18,672 nucleotides of DNA from the NCBI GenBank assembly GCA_024741835.1, contig JAENRP010000560.1:1-18672 (forward strand), given 5' to 3'. Source of the stretch: Diplocarpon mali (Eukaryota; Ascomycota; Leotiomycetes; Helotiales; Drepanopezizaceae). Position numbers and translations under genes: made by a program. Shown here in pieces: positions 1 through 9,200 of this stretch (position 1 is the first letter of the stretch; each line of letters starts with the position of its first letter). The notes under the pieces were generated by a model. That model was not told the DNA's origin. It made no database searches and saw nothing but the letters and a program-made list of their open reading frames with translations.

Positions 1-345
1 TATACTCCTTCTCCTTTTCCATATTTAAAATCTGCCTTTAGGATTCTTAGTTATTATCTACTAAAGCTCTTAGGCTAAGCTTATTTAATATATTTGGCAA
101 ATCCTTAGCAGTTATATTAGCTATTAAAGTAGAAGTAGATAAATTGGTAAAGGGAATATAAGGGGCTATTCTCGCGTATTTAATAAGTATCTTTTAAATC
201 GCTATTTTAATGCCTTTGCTCTTAAAGTAAAGCTCTAAATTGTCGAACTATTATTGCCAGTTCTTTTAAGAGAGTTAAAGGTCTTTAGGTCTAGTGTTTC
301 AATTAGAATTAGAAGCTATTGCTATTTCAAATAGAATTATATTAA
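1..345 (-). pseudogene. Copia family A gag N-terminal fragment (runs off left edge)
   Basis: Read on the minus strand from about 345 leftwards, one frame gives a degraded peptide resembling the start of a Ty1/Copia Gag: an N/S-rich lead, then RPKDL, then KNWQ followed by FDNLELYFKSKG and IAPYIPF. The W-x(n)-LELY-x-KG pattern is typical of the Copia Gag N-terminus, which binds and packages element RNA. Several TAA/TAG/TGA codons break the frame. It lies downstream of a leader, a primer-binding site and an LTR end in the same orientation, so it is best read as the 5' end of a minus-strand element whose pol lies outside the window. Family membership is by motif recognition only. Membership of family A rests on the adjoining LTR piece. 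Confidence 0.55.
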
Positions 346-377
346 AAAATCAAATAAATTAAATAGTTAAGGGCACT

Positions 378-606
378 CCTCCTATCGAAAAGTTGAAATG
401 ATTAAATAGCAAGTATTATAGAAGTATTAAATAGGGAGGAAGTCCTCTTATCGAAAAGGGTTTTTAGGCTATAATGCAAGGAATCATACCTCTTATGAAA
501 TATAGTAAAGCAAGGAATTATACCTCTTGCAGTACTAAAGGGGTTATAGAGCAAGGAATCATACCTTTTATAATATAGGTTGGTTAAATAGGGAATTATA
601 CCTCTT
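378..606. repeat. Degenerate short repeats in the leader
   Basis: Four copies of a core GGAATYATACCTYTT occur. Three are preceded by GCAA (476-494, 510-528, 551-569) and one is shortened (592-606). Two related units ending CCTCYTATCGAAAAG lie at 378-392 and about 444-458. Spacing is roughly 34 to 41 bases. They lie in the untranslated leader between LTR and gag. A structural or packaging role is possible but not shown. Confidence 0.6.
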
Positions 607-715
607 ATTCGCCGATTGCTCGCCTTTTACTATAAGTCTCGTTCAACTTCCTATTAATAGTTGCAGCGCAAGTGCTTTTCAAAGGAAGTTAATAATCTAT
701 TATCGGTCTATCTAA

Positions 716-726
716 GGCTTATAACC
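716..726 (-). promoter_or_regulatory. Primer-binding site, family A, minus strand
   Basis: The minus strand reads GGTTATAAGCC immediately after the LTR end. The family B element has GTTATGAGCCC at the same place. With the TG-to-TA change typical of RIP, this matches the complement of the anticodon arm of initiator tRNA-Met (GGGCUCAUAACC), the half-tRNA priming known from Drosophila copia. Confidence 0.5.
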
Positions 727-921
727 TATTAAGCTTAAGTGAGTCGGCGCAGTAGGTAAAGGAGGCTTCTAAAGGTCGATGGTCGATATATTAATAAGAG
801 TTAAGGAAGGAAGGTTACCCCTTTCTTCCCTATAGCTATATACGTATTAATATCCTACTAACTAAGCAATAAGGTCATATGATAATACATCAGAGTAATA
901 GCTGTATCACCCATCTCAACA
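727..921 (-). repeat. Truncated LTR of Copia family A (minus orientation)
   Basis: This piece is an inverted copy of the last ~195 bases of the LTR at 2992-3489 and is in the same orientation as the start of the LTR at 14552. Shared blocks include GAGTCGGCGCAGTAGGTA, GGAAGGAAGGTTACCCC and CTATAGCTATATACGTATT. The LTR end reads TATTAAGC here and TATTGAGC at 14552, probably from TGTTGAGC. Similarity to LTR sequence stops at about 921, where the pol fragment of a plus-strand element begins, so the rest of this LTR is missing. Confidence 0.75.
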
Positions 922-2991
922 AAGCTCTATATACCTAGAGATTCGCAAGGTATACCACTCGACGGTGATACTATTAAGCCGAACTAATAACCCCTTTCTC
1001 TTAGCTTAAGTATATTAAGCGCACCTATTAATCGACGACCTACTAGTTACCTAAAGGCCGAATAGACTATTCCTATCGTCCGCGAACTACTTAAAGTATA
1101 GAATAACTTTGATATTATCATCCCTTTAGTTAAAGCACCTATAGTAAAGGATATTCTTAAAATAGGTATAAGTAATAATAAGCCTTTACTACTAGAAAGT
1201 AGTTCCTTAGATAATAAGCTTATAGAACCTATAGCCGAACTTACGCCTTTAAAGAGGAATAGAGACTTAGAATCGGAAGATACCTTAGATAAACGCGAGT
1301 CTAAGCGTATTTAGGCCATAATAGCGCATAGGATTTATAAGCTCGAACTTTAATAAAGCTTTAATAAAGATAATGCGTTCTTAGCTATTAAGGGAATAAT
1401 TAAAATCTCTTTTCTAAAGATATATAATAAAGTTATTAATAATCTAGAGAATAGAGTAGTATAGAATAAGGCAATCTAAGAGGAGATAAGCTCTCTTATT
1501 GCAAATAGCATATAAATAGAGGAACCGACGCTAAAGGACGTAAACCTAGTATTAATAAAGTGGGTCTTTATAATTAAGATATATATAGATAGAACCCTAG
1601 AGCGTTATAAGGTAAGGCTTATAGCTAAGGGCTTCTCTTAATAGTATAGAGAAGACTACTTTAATATATTCGCGCTAATAATTCGCATAGATACCCTTTG
1701 TATATTTATAGCAATAGTAGCTGCTAAGGACCTTAAATGCAAATAGTATAATATTAAAAATGCATTTACTAAAGCGATTATAAAGGAATAGATTTTTCTC
1801 TTTTAACCTAATAGTATTCTTATATATGCTAGCCACTTTCTTTATATACTTTGCAGTATCTATAGGCTTAAATAATCAGCCTATGATTAGAACCTCTTAT
1901 ATAGTTCTACTCTAATAGAAATAGGATTTATTTAAAGCCTAGCTAACCCTTATCTATTTACTTATATTAAGCGTAGAATTAAGTTACTATTATATATCGA
2001 TAATATTGCTATAGCTGCGAAAACAACTACTTAATTAGATTGGTTCTTTATAATAATTTAAAAACGTTTTAATACTAAGGATCTAAGGGGAATTTATAAG
2101 ATCCTTAGCATCTGCATTATAAGGAACTATTCTACTTAAGAACTCTAGTTAGACTAATAGTAGTATATTAAGAAGATCTTAGACTAAATAGGACTCTTTA
2201 CTTATATTCCTAACTTTAAGCTAAAGCGTACTCCAATCGAAGGAAAGTATAATAAGTTAAAGCCTATTAATAAAAATAAGCAAAAAGGAGATTTAAAGAA
2301 GTACTAATAGGATATTAAAGCGATTATATATACTATAGTATATATAAGATCAGATATTGCCTTTATTATTAGGCAACTTAATCAGAACTTAAAAGATCTA
2401 ACAATTCGATATAAGAATATAGTCAAGCGATTTAAAAGGTACCTTCAATTAATAATCATATAAAAGGTGAGATATAGACTAATGAAATATATAAGTGCAA
2501 AGCTTAAGGTATATACTGATTCTAATTAAGCAAATATAAAAGGTTAGAAAAGTATATTTAAAAGCGTAGTAGTACTATATAGTAGACCTATATTATAAGG
2601 AAGTAGGAAGTAGAAATCAGTAGTTACTATAAGTATTAAAGCTAAATATATATTAATATTATCAAATTGCAAGTAAGGATTATAGATCGCCTAAGTTTTA
2701 AAAGATATAGGTTTTATTAAGTATATTAAATAAGATAAGAACTATATTAATCTTTAAGTAAATAATATAAAGGCAATTACACTTATAAAGAATCCATACT
2801 TATATAAGCAATTAAAATATATTAATATTACCTACTACTTTATCTACAACCTTATTATAAAGAATAAATTATTAATTACTTATATTCTAACTAATTAAAT
2901 AGTAGTAGATAGATTTATAAAGCTACTAAAGACAGTTATAAAGTTCAAAGCATTTAAAGATATACTAAGGTTATAAAAGATAGTAGGGGCT
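922..2991 (+). pseudogene. pol: Copia pol fragment: integrase tail, reverse transcriptase, RNase H
   Basis: One frame (starting at 922) is kept over 690 codons but carries dozens of TAG/TAA stops. In order it shows an integrase C-terminal tail (KLYIPRD near 922-942), a linker, and the reverse transcriptase entry (KWVF near 1558, RYKVRLIAKGFS near 1600-1640). Next come motif A YNIKNAF (1747-1767), where the expected Asp is Asn (1750-1752), and the catalytic box YIDNI at 1993-2007 in place of YVDDI. The thumb follows (YIKKILD), then RNase H with YTDSN near 2512-2526 and a C-terminal IVVDRFIKLLK-type ending near 2900-2930. In Copia these enzymes copy element RNA into DNA in cytoplasmic particles. 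The copy is dead: stops, lost catalytic Asp residues and no gag, protease or integrase core. Confidence 0.88.
2982..2989 (+). promoter_or_regulatory. Polypurine tract, family A 3' end
   Basis: AGTAGGGG lies just before the proposed LTR start at 2992, where plus-strand DNA synthesis would be primed. The inverted copy has the same tract at 15055-15062. Confidence 0.6.
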
Positions 2992-3489
2992 TAATAGGCT
3001 TAAGGACGACTCTTAGGCCCGCTTTATAAGTTAGGTTATATAATCTTATAAAGGAAAGTTTTTAAATCGACTCTTAAGCTTAGACTGCGAGTTAAGTCAT
3101 ATAGTCTTATAAAGGAACGCTTTTGGAAATTTGACTCTTAGTCCCGCCTTATAAGTAGGATTAGTAATTTTAATAGAGGTTACTATTAATTAATTGTTTT
3201 TAATTTAAAGAGATACTTAAGAGTTAGATTAGCGTAAAAGGATAGTTGTTATTTTCCTAACTATAGGTCAATTAGAGTAAGGTTTAAGTAAGGGTATTAA
3301 GATAAGTAATATAGCTATCATTCTAATATATTATCATATAATCCTATTACTTAATTCGTAGGATATTAATACGTATATAGCTATAGGGAAGAAAGGGGTA
3401 ACCTTCCTTCTTTAACTCTTATTAATATATTGACCATCGACCTCTAGAAGCCTCCTTTACCTATTGCGCCGACTTACTTAAGCTCAATA
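2992..3489 (+). repeat. 3' LTR of Copia family A (plus orientation, ~498 bp)
   Basis: Bounds come from comparing three copies. The start follows the polypurine tract (TAATAGGCTTAAGG here, TAGTAAGCTTAAGG in the other copy, probably TGGTAGG-like before RIP). The end is ...CTTAAGCTCAATA, probably CTCAACA originally. The ends form an imperfect inverted repeat around GGCTTAAG/CTTAAGC. The LTR carries three copies of the 23-base motif described separately. It also shares the block GTTACTATTAATTAATTG with the inverted LTR at 14552-15052. Exact boundaries are inferred. Confidence 0.75.
3009..3156 (+). repeat. Three copies of the 23-base motif inside the family A LTR
   Basis: Copies lie at 3009-3031, 3070-3092 and 3134-3156. 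Each begins ACTCTTA and ends AAGT or GAGT, with a GC-rich centre in two of them (GGCCCGC, GTCCCGCC). Spacings are 61 and 64 bases, not multiples of three, so no coding frame is implied here. Copies at 14885-14907, 14949-14971 and 15013-15035 are their counterparts in the inverted LTR. Confidence 0.8.
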
Positions 3490-4000
3490 ACTTTCTATAT
3501 ACTTGCACCTTTTTATTCTTAACCTATTATTCCATTTTATATATATTCTTTATTTACTTTACTCTTTATATAATTCATTCTTTGATTATTCCCTTTGTAT
3601 GCAACTTTCTAACGCTCACCTTTGAAATGTCGTCCTTACCTTTGATAATTGTCATTCACCAATTATAGGTCCTCGAATGAGTCATACCTTACTTTTATTC
3701 CTACTTCTAAGCTTATTATGCCCACTTTTCCTTTGTGCACTAGTACAATTCCTAACTCTATAAATAAGCCTCTTCCTGCATTACAATTTTACTTTTTTTA
3801 CTTTTTCTATAACCCTACTAGACCTATAATACTAATACTACTACTATTGTCCTTCTATTATCAATCTTTTCTAGTATAAGCCTCCTATATCGATTAATCT
3901 TTCTTAATAATTACCTACTTGTTCAGCTCTACGTTTCTTAATAAGCTGATTCACTATAGCGCCCTTGAACTCATCTAAGAAAGCCATATCTAAGAAGAGC
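3490..4000 (+). other. Pyrimidine-rich stretch upstream of the unknown split gene
   Basis: No confident gene lies here. 3490-3640 is pyrimidine-rich with TATATAATT near 3569, which could be an old promoter. From 3649 to 3879 one frame stays open for 76 codons and reads as a Ser/Thr/Pro-rich, low-complexity peptide. It is in a different phase from the large frame that follows. An intron or frameshift could connect them, but no splice pair I tried restores the phase, so I do not call an exon. CA and TG are commoner here than in the flanking elements. Confidence 0.35.
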
Positions 4001-4843
4001 ATGGCGGTTGTTGCCTTAGGCAGCAAATCCCTAAGCACTCCTAACAATGAACTAATATTAGAAGGTGGTCTTTCATAGGATAAGAAGTCTCTTCGATTAT
4101 TAAAAGATATTATAACCACTTATAAAATATTAGGTGAAATAGAATAGCAAGTATTCCTAAACTTATCTATAGAGGTATTGAACTATAGAATTTCTACTAT
4201 AGAAGAAGGATTTCTGGGATTTAATAACTTCCTTAAAAATAAATTAAAAACCAAAGATATTAATCGGGAGAAGTTTTTATAAGAATATTAGGGTTATGCC
4301 AACTCTATGGACTTATTTCAAAAGAATAGAGATAAAAAGGAGGAATGTATTAAAAGACTATTACAGTTTACTAGCAGCACTTATAGTATATTATTCCAGA
4401 CCTACTTTATAATAGACATTACTGCTAATAACGCCCTGCAGAGGCTTGGCAAAATTTTTAAGACATACCAACCTATAGCAAAAGCTATATAAGTATTAAA
4501 TCACTTTACCATCTAAGAAGGTATGAAAAAGCTAAAAGGAAATAATACGCAAAGTAGGAAGTTTATTAGGTTCTTAAGCACTATTATATACTCTACTATT
4601 CAAACTATAAAAGATGACCCCTTATAGTATAATAACTTAGCGCTCCTTAACCAAACAGTTCTAGATACACTCAGACTATAGCAATCATAATGCAGTCTAC
4701 TTATTATAAAAGAAAAGATAGTTTACCTAACTGAGTATACTATAAACTTCTTTAATAATAAGATAAAGAGATAGGAATTTATTATATCTACCGCCTTAAA
4801 GCTACTACCACCCTTGGTAGAACAAACTAATAAGGAAAATTTG

Positions 4844-4866
4844 ACTTATAGGCCCGGCCTATAAGT
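4844..4866. repeat. Perfect 23-base palindrome, copy 1 in the unknown frame
   Basis: The arm ACTTATAGGCC, a single central C and the exact reverse complement of the arm make an odd perfect palindrome. Undoing RIP (TATA from TGCA) would give ACTTGCAGGCC arms. Read in the gene's frame it gives T-Y-R-P-G-L-stop-V, where the stop would be Gln before RIP. Confidence 0.85.
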
Positions 4867-5029
4867 GGAAGTACTATATAAGGAGGAGGTCCTTAAGCAT
4901 AAGGTGCCTATAATACCAAGAATACAAATTGCTAACTATTAAGACCCTTATTTATTAGACTTAGATGAGTTTGAATCGCTATCCTTAGAAATGCCTAAAA
5001 CACCTTATATACTAATAGTAAAGAAACTG

Positions 5030-5052
5030 GCTTATAGGCCTGGCCTATAAGT
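5030..5052. repeat. 23-base palindrome, copy 2 in the unknown frame
   Basis: CTTATAGGCC, central T, then GGCCTATAAG is a perfect palindrome. The outer bases are G and T instead of A and T. It lies 186 bases (62 codons) from the first copy and in the same phase, reading A-Y-R-P-G-L-stop-V. Confidence 0.85.
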
Positions 5053-5978
5053 TAGAATATATGATAATATAGACTTAGGAGATAAGCTAACAGATGAAAT
5101 AGACAGCCCTATCACTAATGTATTAGAAATTTTTAATAATACTAAGAAGGATACATCTAATATTATATAGACTTTTCCTAAAGATCTGCAAAAGTTTATT
5201 TTGAAATTCTATAAGTCTATAATAAAGCGTTTAAAGAAGGAAAACCGGGGAGATGTTTTATTAGTATAAGAAGCAATAGCAAGAGCTATCAAACAAGTTA
5301 TAAAGCTATAATAAGACGCATTTTCTATAGATAATATTATACAATTCTTTATCAACTATAAGAGAATGAAAGGCGACTACTATATTCTTAAGGAAAAACC
5401 AGAAGATAGTATAGCAATTATCTCTATAGAATATTATTAAGTTCTCCTTAATATTAAAATGATATTATAATATAGCAATAGATTCAAGATTATAGTAATA
5501 CTAGAAATAAAGATACAACTAGGCAGATTTATAATAGGAATTTCTAAAGATACTAATAATGAAAAATTTTATACTCTTTATAAAAGATAATATGCGCAGT
5601 ACTATAAGTTGGCATTAACCGGCCTTAATAATAAAGATATATTATTTAATATTTATAAGTTTTATATAGCTCCAGACCCGAAATTGTTCTTACTACATCC
5701 TAGAAATTATACTATTATAGCTACTAGCAATAGAATAGCGAACCAAATTAAGAAGGATATATTATTAGGCTTCTTTAAGTTTAGAGTAGCACTTAAAGCC
5801 CTTAAATTATTCTATAATATCGCCTAGACCCCGGCCTAGTATAATGCTATACTAACTAATAATATCTTAATATCGCTTTATAGCAAAGGCTTCTTAAATA
5901 TGCCTAAGTTGCTTAGCTATGCCTTTTTAAGCACTATACGTATATATAGTTATAGTAATTATAGAAAGAATTCATTTT

Positions 5979-5983
5979 TAATA
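5979..5983 (+). other. Target-site duplication, left (TAATA)
   Basis: TAATA directly precedes the 5' LTR of Copia B and is repeated directly after its 3' LTR at 13566-13570. A five-base duplication is the usual Copia integrase footprint. Confidence 0.75.
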
Positions 5984-6181
5984 TATTGTGCAGAATGGGC
6001 GGAGTCTCCACTTATTCTAAAGACCCTCCACGTGACTCCTACTGAGTCATAGACTCTCCCTTTTCTTTCCGAAGTCTTCTTACCAGATATATACTAAAGA
6101 ATAATATAATTAATCATCTTCTCTTATATTAGCAAGCCTTTTAAGCGACCTAATGAAGGCCCTTTAGCTGACCGCACTATA
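5984..6181 (+). repeat. 5' LTR of Copia B (198 bp)
   Basis: It begins TATTGTGCAG (the canonical TGTTG after a G-to-A change) and ends CCGCACTATA, against CCGTACCACA in the 3' LTR. By my alignment the two LTRs are the same length with no gaps and differ at about 29 positions, all transitions. That is as expected when RIP, not ordinary mutation, drives divergence. The element promoter should lie here, but no TATA box stands out. Confidence 0.88.
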
Positions 6182-6199
6182 GTTATGAGCCCTGTGAGC
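6182..6199 (+). promoter_or_regulatory. Primer-binding site (initiator tRNA-Met anticodon arm)
   Basis: GTTATGAGCCCTG follows the LTR directly. It is complementary to the anticodon arm of eukaryotic initiator tRNA-Met (CAGGGCUCAUAAC), as remembered for yeast and animals, not to the tRNA 3' end. This implies priming by an internal half-tRNA, as in Drosophila copia. Confidence 0.65.
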
Positions 6200-6207
6200 A
6201 CTTTAAT

Positions 6208-9200
6208 ATGCTTTCTCTTCGTATGCAACTGGCTAGAGGGCCCTTTGAGCTTCTGACCGACTTTTCGAGTATTTATAATAACTTAAAGGACCTTTATTTT
6301 CAATTAATAAATCTCTATTTTCCGATCGAACCTTATTTGCAAACTTTATCTATATACCTAACCTTTTTTACTAGACTTTATTTAATATATCTGACTCTTT
6401 AAGCATCTTTGAGCCTCGCCTTAATACCTTTGCCTCTTAGGTAAAGTAGTTTAGTAAATATATGTTCTTTGCTAAGCTTTATAATATTACCATTTTTGCT
6501 AATCTAAGACTCTTATTTAAGTTAATTATAGAGACCGAGCCTTAAGCTCCTTTTATATAGGAGCTTAAGGAATTGGAAACGGCTAACCTTTGTATAGTAT
6601 ATGTAAGGTTGTGTGAAGAGTATATAGCGACTTTATCTGAATAGATTTACGCCTGCTTTCCCTTAGGAGATCTGTCAAAAGCTCCTTTTCTATAGGCTTC
6701 TTATAAAGATATTAAGGATAAATATGAAATTCTAATAAAGGAGTACTATATATATAAGGAAACTTGGAAGACCTAATGCAAATACTACGAACTACTCTTA
6801 GAATAGGTCTCTAAGACTGTCGATAGAACGCTCTTAGCTTTTGCGATAGCTTAAGTATAAATCTAAGCTAAGAAGCTCTCCTCTTTAATACTTGATAGAG
6901 ATACTCTTATAAGTGGAACCACTACTAACGACCTATATACCAATTTGGTGAATTAGCAACTTTCACTCTAAGGCCTAGTATCCATTTTAAAGCGTGATAT
7001 TGCGCCTTCTAATAAGGCTATTCAGTCTTAGATAAGGCTTTAATACTGCGATATACTATAGCAAGGCAAGACTAGGAGAACTAATACTTAGCAGTAGATC
7101 CGGGAGTAGTAGGAGGCGTACTGCCTAGTAGAGTAATACAGTCTTCTTAAGATTAAAGGGAGATTAAGAGTTACTGACTTTTTAAACTTAGTTATAGTAA
7201 AGATTAATCTGAGTTAGGCGATTTGCTTAAAGGAGGAAATTATTACTAATGAGCAGATAGGAACCCTATATAAGTACGACCTAATGCAGCTAAGCCGCGC
7301 CTTAGCAGGTATTGAATCTAATAGAGCGATCGATAATAAAGGGCTAGTAGTTTTTGCTACTTAAGAGTCTTTCCTAGATGCCGAAACCCCTTTGCAGGCT
7401 CTAGCGAGCAGCTCTTGAAATCGCTCTATAAGCTCTAAAAGGGAGATTAGGCCTAAGTGCCCTTATAGGGGCTTTAAAAATTACTATTGGAAGCCCTAGG
7501 ACTATCGGAAACTATTGTATGCTATAAATGGGCGTAAGGAAAACATAAAGGCTCTCCCCTTGCGAGAGGAGGTCCTACAAATACGAAAGGCGTTAAACGC
7601 GGGAGACTAGTTCAAGGGTCTCTGAGTATAGCTTAAGGAGAATGATATTGCAGTAATAGCGATTGACAAATTCAAAGGAAAGGCTTTAGCCTTTAAAGAG
7701 GATAGTTTAAGTAATAAAAGGGAGAATTCACTAGTCTTTATAGTAATAGATCCCTTTGCCTTTAATGCTTTTGAAGAATCGTTTAACGTCTACTACCTCT
7801 TTAAGCTGGAACGCTACCTACTCTCCTTAAGTACGCTCCTTGACAATTGCATAGCTACTTATATTATTAATTTAAAGGATTTACTTATCGCAGGTACCTT
7901 TAAGCCTTTTAGCGACTTGTAGCAATATGTTAAAGTAGGTACCTTAAGACTCTTAATCATTAGGAGAGGTGATAGATATATGGCGGACTCTCTTCTATAG
8001 TATAATAGCTCTCTTATAGGAATGACGCTATGCAATATTGCTATTATAGAGGAGTTTACTACTAATATTATCTTAGAGAGGCTCTTTGCGGATAAGGGTT
8101 TTTAATACTCTAGAGTAGACCTCACTTTACGCTCTAGGAGTATTAGAGATTCTATAAAGTAAGCTTAGTTAAAGCGTTGCTATAATCTCGTTTTCTTTAA
8201 ATATAAGCTTATTAACTATTTAGATCTTTTAAATATGCTTTAATATGACTTCTTTGCCTTAATAGTGTTCTCTATAGCTGAGATAACGCTTTATAATAGG
8301 TTTTAATCTAGCTATATACCTACTAGGGTGCGGGATGATAATGCGTACACTTAGTACTTTTGCGCTGGCCACTTAGGCGCAAAGGCTCTTTAAGCGCTAG
8401 TCAAGTGCGCTAGGGGAGTGAAGATCAGGGGAATATAAAGGCTAGAGTGCCTTATATGCGCAGTAGCGTTTGCTAGGTAAGTTATTTCTCGCGCTACCTT
8501 TAAGAACTGATCTCCGAGGCCCTTCTTTAGGATCTCCTAGGATCTCTTTGACTTTTTAAACAACTTGTATAATAGTTGCTTATAGGTTCTTTTAATTAAG
8601 GATAAGTATAGCGGTATACTTTGGACGTTCCTATTAAGATCGAAGGGCGGAGATGTAGTTATAAAGGTCCTTTAGGCCTTTAAAGCATAAGTGAAACGCT
8701 AATATAGGCTTTCTATTTGCAAAATCAGGTAAGATAATAATACTTTAGTAATCTCCTTAAGGGAAGACTCTCTTATAGAGTACTAGAGATAGGTAAAAGA
8801 GGAGGGAATCGATTTAAAGCTTACTCCTGCTTATATATACTAACTAAATGGAGGCGTAGAGCGAGTAGGAAGAAAGTTGATTAAATGCTTTATTAAAATG
8901 AGAATCTATGCCAGGCTTTTAGCAAGCCTTTGGCTAGAGGTTGTAAAGGCTACTATATACCTTTATAATATCTCCCTACTCGCTAGGAAGAAGATGATCT
9001 TATTAAGTGAGGCTCTTTATAATTGGTTTAAGTAGTATTTTCAATTTTATAAGCCGCTGCTTATTAAGTAGATAATAGCGAGCTTAAAGCCCGACTGGAG
9101 TTGCGTTTATGCGTATAGCGCTTGCGCATACCCTTTAATTAAGGAGAGGGAGGCGGGGAGGGACCGCCGAACCTTTAAAATTGAACTATAAGGGCACTTA

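Larger units (their letters stand above)
346..726 (-). other. 5' leader of minus-strand Copia family A element
   Basis: This stretch lies between the LTR end at 727 and the gag-like frame below 345. I see no gene in it. It holds the short repeats listed separately and a primer-binding-site-like sequence touching the LTR. A leader of about 380 bases fits a Copia element in this orientation. Confidence 0.45.
922..3489 (+). mobile_element. Ty1/Copia family A, 5'-truncated plus-strand copy
   Basis: This retrotransposon remnant contains the integrase C-terminal tail, reverse transcriptase, RNase H, a polypurine tract and a 3' LTR. Everything 5' of the integrase tail is missing and the left end abuts an inverted LTR piece. 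The pol part (922-2991, 2070 bases) is matched by an inverted copy of exactly the same length at 15053-17122. No target duplication can be tested because the 5' end is lost. Confidence 0.85.
4001..5983 (+). pseudogene. Unknown large protein, 5' half, split by Copia B
   Basis: One frame runs 661 codons from an ATG at 4001 (purine at -3, G at +4) to the exact edge of the Copia B insertion, with no frameshift but about two dozen internal stops. Almost all are TAG/TAA, as expected if CAG/CAA/TGG were hit by RIP. The frame can be extended upstream to about 3950. The protein is rich in Lys, Ile, Leu and Asn and looks alpha-helical, with stretches such as DKKEECIKRLLQF (near 4330) and LLHPRNYTIIATSN (near 5690). 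Two in-frame copies of a palindromic 23-base motif occur at codons 282 and 344. I recognise no family: no reverse transcriptase, helicase or transposase signature is visible. The frame resumes in the same phase at 13571. It could be a host gene, or a multicopy element gene since RIP acts on repeats. Confidence 0.6.

Noticed and set aside
727..3489. A foldback or DNA transposon with ~195-bp terminal inverted repeats
   Set aside because: The interior is Copia pol and the left inverted repeat continues outward into a Copia leader, primer site and gag. Two joined LTR elements explain it better.
3874..3926. Possible 53-base intron (GTATAAG to TTGTTCAG) joining the 3649 frame to the large frame
   Set aside because: Splicing there lands in the wrong phase and hits a stop after four codons. 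Other acceptors tried had weak signals.
3904..4119. 71-residue open frame on the minus strand
   Set aside because: It overlaps the start of the large plus-strand frame, which continues for hundreds of codons in one phase. The minus frame has no continuation or recognisable domain, so I treat it as a shadow, though it is not impossible.
6208..6402. Gag frame starting at the ATG at 6208
   Set aside because: It is open for 64 codons but in a different phase from the downstream polyprotein. The polyprotein phase is also readable here with a few RIP-type stops, so the ATG at 6208 may not be the real start.
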